Assembly (NCBI GenBank): GCA_020724025.1
Contig: DYHU01000029.1
Span: 1 to 16,319 of the forward strand
Direction of reading: 5' to 3'
Origin: Syntrophorhabdus sp.
Lineage (GTDB): Bacteria; Desulfobacterota; BSN033; UBA1163
Length of the DNA stretch: 16,319 nucleotides
Under the pieces are notes generated by a model, which saw only the letters and a list, made by a program, of their open reading frames with translations, did not search any database and had not been told where the DNA came from. Shown piece after piece: positions 1-6,709 of the stretch. The position numbers and the translations under genes are program-made. Every line of letters begins with the position of its first letter. Position 1 is the first letter of the stretch.

Positions 1-60
1 TTTTATCACAACAGAGCTAAAATGGCAATGGAGTAAAAATCCCTCCCAACCTCCCCTTGA

Positions 61-133
61 AAAATAGGAATTGGGGACGGGTTTAAATTTAAGGTCTTAT
101 TCGATAGCCCAAAATAGGAACCCGTCCCCAATT
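61..133. repeat. Inverted repeat with 15-bp perfect arms
   Basis: The arms at 69-83 (AATTGGGGACGGGTT) and 119-133 are perfect reverse complements around a 35-base loop. The ten bases AAAATAGGAA occur both at 61-70 and at 111-120, so a short direct repeat is superimposed on the inverted one. The element ends about ten bases past the stop codon of the RelE-like toxin and could fold in its transcript, but there is no clean hairpin plus U-tract. From memory, such elements resemble REP sequences mobilised by Y1 transposases; no such transposase is in the window. Bases 1-60 show nothing I can assign. Confidence 0.7.
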
Positions 134-143
134 TATTTTTATA

Positions 144-419
144 TCAAAGTCTCTTTTCTATTTCCTTATAAACCCTTTTTCTGTGAATGATACCGAGTAC
201 CCAGACCTCTTCATCCACAATTTTGAAGACCACCCGATAATCCCCAATCCTTAACTTCCAATAGCCACGGAGCGTTTTTCGTAACGGTTCGCCATAGAGA
301 TGAGGTGCTGTCATTAAGCGGCTTTCAATGGCATTCTTAATGCGGGTTCGGAGCTTTGCGTCAAGAAGGGGAATATCAATCGATTTAACATCAGGATGGT
401 ATCTGAGTTCGAACGGCAC
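144..419 (-). CDS. RelE/ParE-family toxin
   Basis: This 91-residue protein has the RelE/ParE fold signature. It has a basic helical N-terminal half, then the core strands GYWKLRIGDYRVVFKI, and ends with VLGIIHRKRVYKEI, where basic residues in the last strand and helix are typical of mRNA-cleaving RelE-type toxins. The length is normal for the family. The GTG at 419 is chosen as start because GAGG lies ten bases upstream. An in-frame TTG at 428 would overlap the antitoxin stop but has its Shine-Dalgarno only one base away. The gene follows the RHH antitoxin directly, so the pair should be co-transcribed and autoregulated. The family call is firm; whether it cuts ribosome-bound mRNA (RelE) or poisons gyrase (ParE) is not resolved. 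Confidence 0.85.
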   Translation of the reverse strand: MPFELRYHPDVKSIDIPLLDAKLRTRIKNAIESRLMTAPHLYGEPLRKTLRGYWKLRIGDYRVVFKIVDEEVWVLGIIHRKRVYKEIEKRL

Positions 420-421
420 AG

Positions 422-646
422 TTACCAAACCTCATGATGCTTCAGCGCCTTTGTTTTTATGAAGGTACGTTCTCTTTTCTCTGCGAACGTGGAAAGCGCT
501 ATATCCTCCTCAATTTCCAATGCCTCTTTCACAAGATCGCGTACCTTTAATGAGAGGGAAACCCCATCCCTGCTGGCCAGTTGTTCGATGGTATGGTAAA
601 GGGGTTTTTCCAGCACGACATTAATTCGAGGATTTTTTATAGGCAT
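422..646 (-). CDS. Ribbon-helix-helix antitoxin
   Basis: This 74-residue protein starts MPIKNPRINVVLEKPLY, a ribbon-helix-helix beta strand (about residues 6-14). Two helices follow (about residues 15-45, containing IEQLASRDGVSLSLKVRDLVKEAL). The charged C-terminal tail is what would wrap the partner toxin. The ATG at 646 is preferred over an in-frame start at 694 because TGGAGGTG sits six bases upstream of it, and the longer version would run through the promoter. It stops three bases before the toxin's GTG, an arrangement that favours coupled translation. By family knowledge the antitoxin dimer represses its own promoter and neutralises the toxin. Confidence 0.82.
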   Translation of the reverse strand: MPIKNPRINVVLEKPLYHTIEQLASRDGVSLSLKVRDLVKEALEIEEDIALSTFAEKRERTFIKTKALKHHEVW

Positions 647-665
647 AAATTTCACCTCCAATGAT

Positions 666-694
666 AATGTAACACTTTTGATACACCACGTCAA
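666..694 (-). promoter_or_regulatory. Sigma70-like promoter of the RHH/RelE operon
   Basis: On the minus strand TTGACG (694-689) and TACATT (671-666) are separated by exactly 17 bases. Transcription would start near 659, giving a leader of about a dozen bases that is mostly the Shine-Dalgarno. Two near-identical direct motifs, GTGTATC and GTGTTAC, lie in the spacer and are candidate antitoxin-binding half-sites. That last point is inference. Confidence 0.6.
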
Positions 695-840
695 TTCTGA
701 GAAAGGGGGAGATTATATTCTTTGATTGCTATATAGCTCCCTTATCTTAAATTTTCCCCAAAATGTCATTTGAAATTAGTCGACACTTTTATCAAAATGT
801 GCCAGAATACTCCCCAGCTCTGCGGGAGGGATGAATGGCT

Positions 841-1146
841 CCCCTCTCCACTGGGGGAGAGGGTTAGCCTGCCTGCGGTGGGCAGGGGTGAGGGGGAAAT
901 GATCTTGTGATCACCCCTCTCCGAGCCAGAGGCTCTCCCTCCGGGGCAGAAGCCCCTCTGGGGCGGAGCCTGAGCCGGCGGCCACCTTAATCCTCCCCCA
1001 TCAGAGACTGTGTCGCAATGTCATTGCGAGGGAGTGAAGCGACCGAAGCAATCTCGTAATTGTTTGAAAGCATTGAGATTGCCACGCTCCCTTCGGTCGC
1101 TCGCAAAGACAAATTGGGATTACGACACAGTCTCTCAAGGGGGAGG
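841..1146. repeat. GC-rich palindromic repeat, copy A, interrupted by another repeat
   Basis: Copy A is homologous, in inverse orientation, to copy B at 6295-6414. Bases 911-937 match 27/27 with the reverse complement of 6339-6365. Bases 971-986 match 16/16 with the reverse complement of 6323-6338. In B those blocks are adjacent, while here 33 extra bases (938-970) lie between them. Hairpin 2 is at 842-849/856-863. Bases 885-904 are identical to 9641-9660 in copy C. Hairpin 1 (CCTCCCCC 992-999, GGGGGAGG 1139-1146) is split by the 1003-1135 palindrome. Most of the 647-1264 gap is repeat DNA; I see no gene in it. Confidence 0.8.
1003..1135. repeat. Long imperfect palindrome, MITE-like, nested in copy A
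   Basis: The terminal arms AGAGACTGTGTCG (1003-1015) and their reverse complement at 1123-1135 are perfect over 13 bp. Inside, CATTGCGAGG...GCAATCTC (1022-1055) faces GAGATTGCC...TCGCAAAGAC (1075-1110), so nearly the whole 133 bp can fold into one stem. There is no coding capacity; open frames crossing it are incidental. From memory, CATTGCGAG/GCAATCTC palindromes are dispersed in several anaerobe genomes. The element sits in the loop of hairpin 1 of copy A, so it is the later arrival. Confidence 0.75.
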
Positions 1147-1203
1147 AAAGTTTTTTAGAGAATTAGAATCCCCTGCAGCTCTGCTGCGGTTACTTCACCT
1201 GAC

Positions 1204-1232
1204 TTGACATTTTATTAATGTAATGCTATTTT
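1204..1232 (+). promoter_or_regulatory. Sigma70-like promoter of the AbrB/PIN operon
   Basis: A consensus -35 box TTGACA (1204-1209) is followed after exactly 17 bases by TATTTT (1227-1232), in an AT-rich stretch starting just outside the repeats. Transcription would start near 1239 and give a leader of about 26 bases carrying GGAGGT before the antitoxin ATG. Confidence 0.55.
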
Positions 1233-1264
1233 AATTTTGTAAGGAATATTATTGGAGGTAATGT

Positions 1265-1528
1265 ATGGGCAAGGCAAAGATTACATTTAGGGGACAGGTC
1301 ACCATTCCTAAGGAGGTCCGAGATGCCTTGGGAATCCAGGAAGGAGATTCGATCATTTTCATGGTAGAAAAAGACCGGGCCATTCTGAAACCCCTCAAGA
1401 AAAAAACTTTGAAAGATTTTTACGGGATTCTCCCGGCAACCCGGCCCTATCCGGGGATGGAGTCCGTTCGAAAGGAGGTCCATCGCAAGTTATCGAAACA
1501 TCTTCTTGAAATTTCTGAAAAAGCCTAG
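1265..1528 (+). CDS. AbrB/MazE/SpoVT-type antitoxin
   Basis: This 87-residue protein opens with the swapped-hairpin AbrB DNA-binding domain. Residues 6-45 contain ITFRGQVTIPKEVRDALG, then an acidic GIQEGDSI turn and a second strand pair. The C-terminal half (KDFYGILPATRPYPG, then a basic helix) matches the toxin-binding tail seen in VapB-type antitoxins paired with PIN toxins. GGAGGT lies five bases before the ATG. A PIN toxin follows on the same strand, but 151 bases away rather than overlapping, which is unusually far for such a pair. By family knowledge the antitoxin inhibits the toxin and represses the shared promoter. Confidence 0.85.
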   Translation: MGKAKITFRGQVTIPKEVRDALGIQEGDSIIFMVEKDRAILKPLKKKTLKDFYGILPATRPYPGMESVRKEVHRKLSKHLLEISEKA

Positions 1529-1606
1529 AAATCTCTGATTACATCGATTGGGGCGTGATTACAAAGATATAAAAGGCCTTGGAAAATCAATGAAATCTGC
1601 GTAATC

Positions 1607-1635
1607 CTCTCTTGAAATCTGTGTAATCAAGAGAG
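1607..1635 (+). other. Intra-operon hairpin between antitoxin and toxin
   Basis: CTCTCTTGA (1607-1615) and TCAAGAGAG (1627-1635) form a perfect 9-bp stem with an 11-base loop, inside the 151-base gap between the AbrB antitoxin and the PIN toxin. The motif GAAATCTG(C/T)GTAATC occurs twice, at 1592-1606 and within the hairpin at 1614-1628. No U-tract directly follows, so it is not a canonical terminator. It could limit read-through or protect the upstream mRNA, which would raise antitoxin over toxin; this is inference. Confidence 0.5.
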
Positions 1636-1679
1636 CGTGTAATAGTTTTTCAGAGCTCTCTTCTTGAAAAGGAGACAGA

Positions 1680-2102
1680 ATGAGACAAGCATTTATCGAT
1701 GCGAATATCATCCTTCGTTTTTTGACCAAAGACCCTCCGCCAATGGCCGAAGCGGCTCTGAAGATTTTTGAGGACGCCAAACATCGCAAGATGTCGTTGC
1801 TGATTATTCCCATCACAGTGGCAGAGGTCGTCTGGGTGCTGGAACCGTTTTATGAATACCCAAAAGAGAAGATTGCCGAAACGATGACCCAATTCTTATC
1901 CTGTGAAGGACTCGAAGTAGAAAGTCTGGACCTGTTATTAGAAGCATTAAACCTTTACTACGAGAAAAATCTTGATTTCGCTGACGCCCTTCTGGCCACA
2001 ACAGCCCTGCGAAAGAAAATTCCGACCATCTATTCCTTTGATCAACATTTCAACCGTATCAATGGAATTGAAAGGCTTGAACCAAGCAAGAGGGTCCCTT
2101 AG
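1680..2102 (+). CDS. PIN-domain ribonuclease toxin (VapC-like)
   Basis: This 140-residue protein carries the four acidic PIN positions: D7 in FIDANIILRF, E49 in ITVAEVVW, D102 in DFADALLA and D121 in YSFDQHF. These would hold the Mg2+ or Mn2+ ions of the RNase site. The length is normal for VapC-type toxins. AGGAG lies five bases before the ATG. It is the second gene of an operon with the AbrB antitoxin. Its stop is only four bases from the stop of the convergent acyl-CoA synthetase, with no terminator between. By family knowledge such toxins cut tRNA or rRNA; the target is not predictable here. Confidence 0.87.
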   Translation: MRQAFIDANIILRFLTKDPPPMAEAALKIFEDAKHRKMSLLIIPITVAEVVWVLEPFYEYPKEKIAETMTQFLSCEGLEVESLDLLLEALNLYYEKNLDFADALLATTALRKKIPTIYSFDQHFNRINGIERLEPSKRVP

Positions 2103-2106
2103 AGCT

Positions 2107-3744
2107 TTACTCCAACCCGAACTCCTTTGCGGCGATCTCTCGCATTTTGAACTTCTGGACTTTTCCCAGAGGGGTCATTGGAAATTCTTTGACGAATTTG
2201 ATATATCGGGGCAGATGAGAATCCGGAAGTTTTTCTTTGGAATATTTCAGAATCTCCTCTTCGGTGACAGAAGCCCCCTCCTCCAGCTTAATCCAGGCGG
2301 CTATCTCTTCTCCCAACGCTTTATCCGGAACGCCAAACACCTGTGCGTTTGAAACTCCGGGAAGGGTGAAGAGGACCTCCTCGATCTCAGTGGGATAAAT
2401 GGTCTCATCTCCCTTCTGGATGACCTCCTTTAACCTTCCCACCATCCTCACATAACCCTTTTTATCCATCGTACCAAGATCTCCGGTATGGAGCCAGCCC
2501 TCTTTATCCAGGGCCTTCTCCGTGGCTGCGGGCATCTTATAATAACCCTTCATATTCAACCCCCGGGCACAGAGCTCTCCTGCTGCCCCTATTGGAGCTT
2601 CTTCTCCTGTCTTGGGATCGATCATCTTCACCTCCACATTGGGAAGAGGTCTCCCCACGGTCGAGACACGCAATTCCAACGGGTCGTCAGGCCGTGTCTC
2701 CGTAATCCAGGAAGAAGACTCGGTCAGTCCGTAACCGATGACGATCTCTTTCGCGCCCATCTCCTCCACGATCTTTTTCATCACCTCCATGGGACACTGG
2801 GCTCCTCCCATGATTCCCGTCCGAAGGGATTTAAGATGGGAGGGTTGATATTGCGGGTCTTCCATCATAGCGATGAAGGCGCTGGGAGAGCCGTAGATCG
2901 CTGTGCATCTTTCTTTTTGGATGGCCTCAAGAATTTTCCGGGGATCGAAGGTCTCGGAAGGGATGATCAGCGTTGTGCCTTTGCTGATTCCCGCAAGCGT
3001 GATGCAGACGCAGCCGAACATATGAGAGAGAGGAACAGAAAGGCAGAGTCTGTCCTTCTCGGTCAATCTCTGAATCTCTGCGCTTGCCACTGAAGTGTTG
3101 ATGATTCCAAAGTGGGTGGACATCACCCCTTTGGGCGCTCCTGTGGTTCCGGAAGTGTAGAGGAGGGTCACAACATCGTCATATCGACAGGAGCGCTGTC
3201 TCTCAGTCAGAAGCTCATCAGAAACATCCATTCCTATCTCCATGATCGCTTTCCACTTGAACATGTTTGGCTCGGACCGTTCCGATATCAGAATGAGATG
3301 TTTCAGCTCAGGCAGAGCGCGAGAGTTCAATTGACCCGGAGTCGAATCGCTCAGTTCAGGGCAGAGATGACGGACCATCTCAAGGTATTCAGACCCTTTC
3401 AACCCTTCGGTCATGATCAACGCTCTTGAATCGGACTGCTTGAGAAGGTAATCGAGTTGCTGGGCCTGATAATTTGTGTCCACACTTACCAGAATCGCTC
3501 CGATTTTAGCGATCGCAAATTCGGTGACAATCCATTCCCAGCGATTGGGAGCCCAGAGGGCGAGATGATCGCCTTTTTTTATACCGAGCTTTAAGAATCC
3601 CTTGGCAAGCTCATTCACTCGATTTAAAAACTCTCCGTAGGTGAGCCGTATGCCTTTTGAGATATCGACCAGGGCCTCGTTCTCAGGAAATGTTGAAACC
3701 ACGTCGTCCAGAAGATTGCTGATGGTTGTTCTTAATAGATTCAT
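2107..3744 (-). CDS. AMP-forming acyl-CoA synthetase (ANL superfamily)
   Basis: This 545-residue enzyme activates a carboxylic acid to the acyl-AMP and then the acyl-CoA. Visible motifs are the phosphate-binding loop TSGTTGAPKG (about residues 197-206), YGLTESSS (338-345), HTGDLG (419-424), the hinge region GRLKE (436-440), and the catalytic lysine in PLGKVQKFK near residue 528. Full length for the family. The ATG at 3744 is chosen over an in-frame one at 3759 because AGGAGGAGG ends just upstream of it. There is no signal peptide or membrane segment, so it is cytosolic. It lies downstream of the histidine kinase and past a palindrome. The substrate is uncertain (medium or long fatty acid, or aromatic acid). 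It may activate the acid made by the neighbouring catabolic locus. Confidence 0.9.
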   Translation of the reverse strand: MNLLRTTISNLLDDVVSTFPENEALVDISKGIRLTYGEFLNRVNELAKGFLKLGIKKGDHLALWAPNRWEWIVTEFAIAKIGAILVSVDTNYQAQQLDYLLKQSDSRALIMTEGLKGSEYLEMVRHLCPELSDSTPGQLNSRALPELKHLILISERSEPNMFKWKAIMEIGMDVSDELLTERQRSCRYDDVVTLLYTSGTTGAPKGVMSTHFGIINTSVASAEIQRLTEKDRLCLSVPLSHMFGCVCITLAGISKGTTLIIPSETFDPRKILEAIQKERCTAIYGSPSAFIAMMEDPQYQPSHLKSLRTGIMGGAQCPMEVMKKIVEEMGAKEIVIGYGLTESSSWITETRPDDPLELRVSTVGRPLPNVEVKMIDPKTGEEAPIGAAGELCARGLNMKGYYKMPAATEKALDKEGWLHTGDLGTMDKKGYVRMVGRLKEVIQKGDETIYPTEIEEVLFTLPGVSNAQVFGVPDKALGEEIAAWIKLEEGASVTEEEILKYSKEKLPDSHLPRYIKFVKEFPMTPLGKVQKFKMREIAAKEFGLE

Positions 3745-3789
3745 TTTCCTCCTCCTCATCTGGGAGCTACCAGGATATAGGGCAGGGTT

Positions 3790-3815
3790 TAAATTAGGGA
3801 AGTGTCCCTAATTTA
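3790..3815. repeat. Perfect palindrome overlapping the kinase stop codon
   Basis: TAAATTAGGGA (3790-3800) and TCCCTAATTTA (3805-3815) are perfect 11-bp arms around AGTG. The histidine kinase stop codon (3815-3813) is part of the stem. The element lies between the kinase and the acyl-CoA synthetase, about 45 bases ahead of the synthetase ATG. A U-tract is absent, so it may be a weak terminator or mRNA stabiliser, or simply a dispersed repeat. Confidence 0.65.
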
Positions 3816-6119
3816 GATGGGTAGGCTGATGGTGAAGTGGGTGCCTTTTCCCTCCTCGCTTTCCACTTTGATTTCTCCACCATGATTTTTAATGATCCCG
3901 TAACAGACCGAAAGGCCCAGTCCCACTCCTTTCACCTTCTGCTTTGTTGTAAAGAAGGCTTCAAAAATCTTGTTTCTGCTCTCCTCCGGAATCCCCATCC
4001 CTGTGTCCCGTATATGGATTACGACCTTATTCTTTTCTCTTCCTGTTCCAACCGTAAGGGTCCCGCCCTTCGGCATGGCCTCTTTTGCATTCTTAAACAT
4101 GTTGAGCATCACCTGCCTCATCTGGTTCGTCGAAGCCATCGCTTCCGGAATCTTTTCATCGAAGTAGGTCTTTACCTTGACATTGGCCTCCTGCATCTGT
4201 TTATCGACCATCAAGAGGATTCCCTCCAGCAACTCGTTCAAATTGACGGGTCGCCGTACCTCCTCTTCGGGCTTTGAGAAACTGAGCATATTTCGAAGCA
4301 TCTCGGCAAGCCTGTGGGTTTCGGAGAGAGAAAGTTCCAGAATCCTTCGCCGCTTGCTCTCCGGAGGGATTTCGGTCTTGAGGAGTTCCAGGGTGTTCAT
4401 AATCCCATAAATGGGATTGTTCAATTCATGGGCGATCTGGGAAGTGAGCCTTCCCATGGCTGCCAGTTTTTCGGATAGGAGAAGGGCCTGCTGAAACTCC
4501 TGGATCTCTTTCTCCATCTTCAGGCGAGGCCTCAGATCGGTAAAAATCCCGACACTCGCAATCTCTTTGCCGGTTCCTTCGTAAATGAGGGCAGCTGATA
4601 TCTGTATTGGGATCTCCTGTTCAAACCTATTTACCACATTGAATTGAGTCGGCAGGAGTTTTCCGACCCCACCGTAATCCGAACTCCGGAGTCTCTTCAT
4701 CACCTCCTTCGCAATTCCAGGAGGGTAGATCTGAGTGATGTGGACCTTCCCGATCACTTCTTCCGCGGTGTAGCCTGTCAAGGCCTCAGCCCCTTTATTA
4801 AAAATGATGATGTTTCCTTTCATGTCAGCAGCGATGATCCCATCAACAGAACTTTCAATCAAATTCATGAAGAATTCATTGGCCTCTTTCAGCTCTCTCT
4901 CCATCCTCTTCCGGTCGGAGATATCGATATTGAGCCCTTCGTATCCGATAATCGCACCCTTCTCATCCCTTTTGGCATGGGCGGTGAGCATAACGGTGAT
5001 CTTCTCGCCGCTCTTCTTCTTAAATTCCACCTCCAGGTCCTTAACGAATCCCTGCTCTTCGATCAGTTTCTGGAATTTTCTTCGGTCCTCCTTGTTGACA
5101 TAGAGGTCTCTTGGAATATCGATCTTTAAGAACTCCTCTTTGTCGTCGTATCCCGCCATCTCCACCAGGGCCTGATTACAGTCGAGAAACCGTCCCTCTT
5201 TAGCGCTGATGAAGAGGCCATGCTGGACCCTTTCGAAAAGGTTACGATATTTTTCTTCGGATTCTTTGAGCTCTTTTTCAAATCTTTTCCTCTCCGTGAT
5301 ATCACGGATATAGGCGTAGGTCTTGATCCATCCCTCCTCCGAACGGGTAGGAGCAATACAGACCTCTGTCTCTTTGGCCTGTCCCGGGGGAGTCTGAATA
5401 GGCATCTCAATGCAGACTTTCTGGCCTATGCCTTCTCCACGCATCACCATCTCCTCGAGGAACTCCTCATCCCTTTTGCCGATCAGAGAAAAAAATTCCC
5501 GGCCGAGGATCTGGTCTTTCGGAATACCCAGGATCTCAGAGGCCATCTGGTTGGCGAATTCGATCCGGGATTCCTCATCGAAGACGATGATCCCATCGTC
5601 CCCCATCTCGGTAATCTTCTCGAAACGTTTGGTCGCCTCACGGATATCCCTCTCCATCCTCTTCTGTTCCGTGATATCCCTCAGGTAGGCATAGGTCTTC
5701 ATTCCACCCTCTTCGATCTTCGAGATGGTGATACAAACCTCTGCGTCCTTCTTCAGGCCTTTCGCTGTCAACACCTCCATCTCCGTGCAGACCCGCTTGC
5801 TCTCATCCTCTCCCACATCCGATCGCATTTGATTCAGATAGCCGTTATCCCTCTCGGTCAGGAGACGCTGGAAGTCCATTCCCGTCAGTCTCTCTTTCGG
5901 ATATCCAGTCAATTCGGAGGCAACGGTATTGGCAAATTCAATCCTGTAATTCTCATCGAAGACGATGATGCCATCGTCCCCCATCTCGGCAATTTTCTCG
6001 AAGCGCCTGGCCATCTCCCGGAGATGCTTCTCCACACCCTTCTGTTCGTATTCTTTCAATCTCCCCTCAAGCTCCGCAATCCTTTTTCCCAGGGCTTCTA
6101 TGTCCATGCTTTTTCCCAT
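3813..6119 (-). CDS. Soluble four-PAS sensor histidine kinase
   Basis: This 768-residue kinase starts with a short coiled coil (about 6-40). Four PAS units follow, at about 40-155, 166-280, 290-404 and 416-532, each ending in the helical D-I-(T/S)-(E/D) type linker or a variant of it. HisKA has phosphoacceptor H564 in IAHELNNP. The ATPase domain has N-box N673/N677, DTGMGIP (705), FEAFFTTK (719) and GVGLGLS (732). No transmembrane segment is visible, so it should sense a cytoplasmic signal such as redox, gas or metabolite. PAS1 and PAS2 are a tandem duplication with a 126-residue period. AGGAGG precedes the ATG by about eight bases. No response regulator is in the window, so its target is unknown. 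Confidence 0.92.
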   Translation of the reverse strand: MGKSMDIEALGKRIAELEGRLKEYEQKGVEKHLREMARRFEKIAEMGDDGIIVFDENYRIEFANTVASELTGYPKERLTGMDFQRLLTERDNGYLNQMRSDVGEDESKRVCTEMEVLTAKGLKKDAEVCITISKIEEGGMKTYAYLRDITEQKRMERDIREATKRFEKITEMGDDGIIVFDEESRIEFANQMASEILGIPKDQILGREFFSLIGKRDEEFLEEMVMRGEGIGQKVCIEMPIQTPPGQAKETEVCIAPTRSEEGWIKTYAYIRDITERKRFEKELKESEEKYRNLFERVQHGLFISAKEGRFLDCNQALVEMAGYDDKEEFLKIDIPRDLYVNKEDRRKFQKLIEEQGFVKDLEVEFKKKSGEKITVMLTAHAKRDEKGAIIGYEGLNIDISDRKRMERELKEANEFFMNLIESSVDGIIAADMKGNIIIFNKGAEALTGYTAEEVIGKVHITQIYPPGIAKEVMKRLRSSDYGGVGKLLPTQFNVVNRFEQEIPIQISAALIYEGTGKEIASVGIFTDLRPRLKMEKEIQEFQQALLLSEKLAAMGRLTSQIAHELNNPIYGIMNTLELLKTEIPPESKRRRILELSLSETHRLAEMLRNMLSFSKPEEEVRRPVNLNELLEGILLMVDKQMQEANVKVKTYFDEKIPEAMASTNQMRQVMLNMFKNAKEAMPKGGTLTVGTGREKNKVVIHIRDTGMGIPEESRNKIFEAFFTTKQKVKGVGLGLSVCYGIIKNHGGEIKVESEEGKGTHFTISLPI

Positions 6120-6158
6120 CCCTTTCCCCTCCTGTAAATGAGCCTTATTTTACATGAA

Positions 6159-6188
6159 ATTAAAAATTTTGGGAATGTTTATTATCAA
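6159..6188 (-). promoter_or_regulatory. Possible promoter of the histidine kinase
   Basis: On the minus strand TTGATA (6188-6183) and TTTAAT (6164-6159) are 18 bases apart, about 40 bases upstream of the kinase ATG in an AT-rich stretch. The region is rich enough in A and T for chance matches; a second -10-like TAAAAT lies slightly downstream. Confidence 0.35.
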
Positions 6189-6294
6189 AATGAACAAACT
6201 CCCAAAACTCAATATTTCTTGGTGATTGCCCATGGCCGTTAGGCCACTCCTGCCTACTGCAGGGAGGCACGAACCATGAAAATCCAATATAAAT

Positions 6295-6414
6295 CCCTCC
6301 CCCTTCGACGGGGGAGGGTAAGGGTGGCCGCCGGCTCAGAGAGCCTCTGGCTCGGAGAGGGGTGAGCATGGAATCTTCCCCCTCACCCATGCCCTCTCCC
6401 ACCAAGGGAGAGGG
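6295..6414. repeat. GC-rich palindromic repeat, copy B (intact two-hairpin form)
   Basis: Hairpin 1 is CCCTCCCCC (6295-6303) with GGGGGAGGG (6310-6318). Hairpin 2 is CCCTCTCCC (6392-6400) with GGGAGAGGG (6406-6414). Both have perfect 9-bp stems and 5-6 base loops. Between them lie the blocks shared with copy A in reverse orientation (6323-6365). Together with AT-rich flanks this fills the gap between MoaD and the kinase; I see no gene in 6120-6490. The hairpins could act as a bidirectional transcription barrier between the catabolic locus and the kinase unit. Confidence 0.8.
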
Positions 6415-6490
6415 AAACAATAGGATTAATTTTCTAACCATTTGGATATTACTGGGAACCTAAGGCTTGGCGAAAGGAGAAGGAAAGGAG

Positions 6491-6709
6491 TTATCCTCCT
6501 GATAGAATGGGCATCAAGACCACGGAGTCTTCATCCTTAATTGAGCTGTCGAGACTGCCCACGTTCTCATTGATAAGGATGATGATATTCATTTCTGGAA
6601 AAGGAGAAGGCAACACCTTCCTCAAGGAGGTAGGTTTCTCTAAATTGACCTCTTTTGCCCGTGACCCGACGATATCGGCCAAATAGCCTAAAAATTTAAG
6701 CTTAGCCAA
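6491..6709 (-). CDS. MoaD/ThiS-family sulfur carrier protein
   Basis: This 72-residue beta-grasp protein has the opening strand KLKFLGYLADIVG, an acidic DEDSVVLMPILSGG end, and the C-terminal Gly-Gly (71-72) needed for thiocarboxylation. In molybdopterin or tungstopterin synthesis MoaD donates sulfur to form the dithiolene. The gene begins at a TTG that overlaps the stop of the aldehyde ferredoxin oxidoreductase by eight bases. GGAG lies only one base before it, and an in-frame TAA at 6718-6716 rules out an earlier start. Translation is therefore probably coupled to the upstream gene. The pairing suggests a dedicated cofactor-supply role for that enzyme; MoaD next to AOR genes is a known pattern. 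No MoaE is present in the window. Confidence 0.85.
   Translation of the reverse strand: MAKLKFLGYLADIVGSRAKEVNLEKPTSLRKVLPSPFPEMNIIILINENVGSLDSSIKDEDSVVLMPILSGG

Noticed and set aside
841..1146. Possible CRISPR array because of repeated short motifs
   Set aside because: There are no equal-length direct repeats with regular unique spacers; the repeats are inverted and heterogeneous.
1010..1207. Small open frame across the 1003-1135 palindrome
   Set aside because: Its codons come from an inverted repeat; the encoded peptide reflects the repeat and there is no ribosome-binding site.
2488..3093. Plus-strand open frame of 201 codons inside the acyl-CoA synthetase
   Set aside because: Shadow of the synthetase gene; no family motif and no start signal.
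5220..6137. Long plus-strand open frame (305 codons) opposite the kinase PAS region
   Set aside because: It is antisense to clear PAS domains, has low-complexity Leu/His-rich content from reading conserved codons backwards, and no ribosome-binding site.
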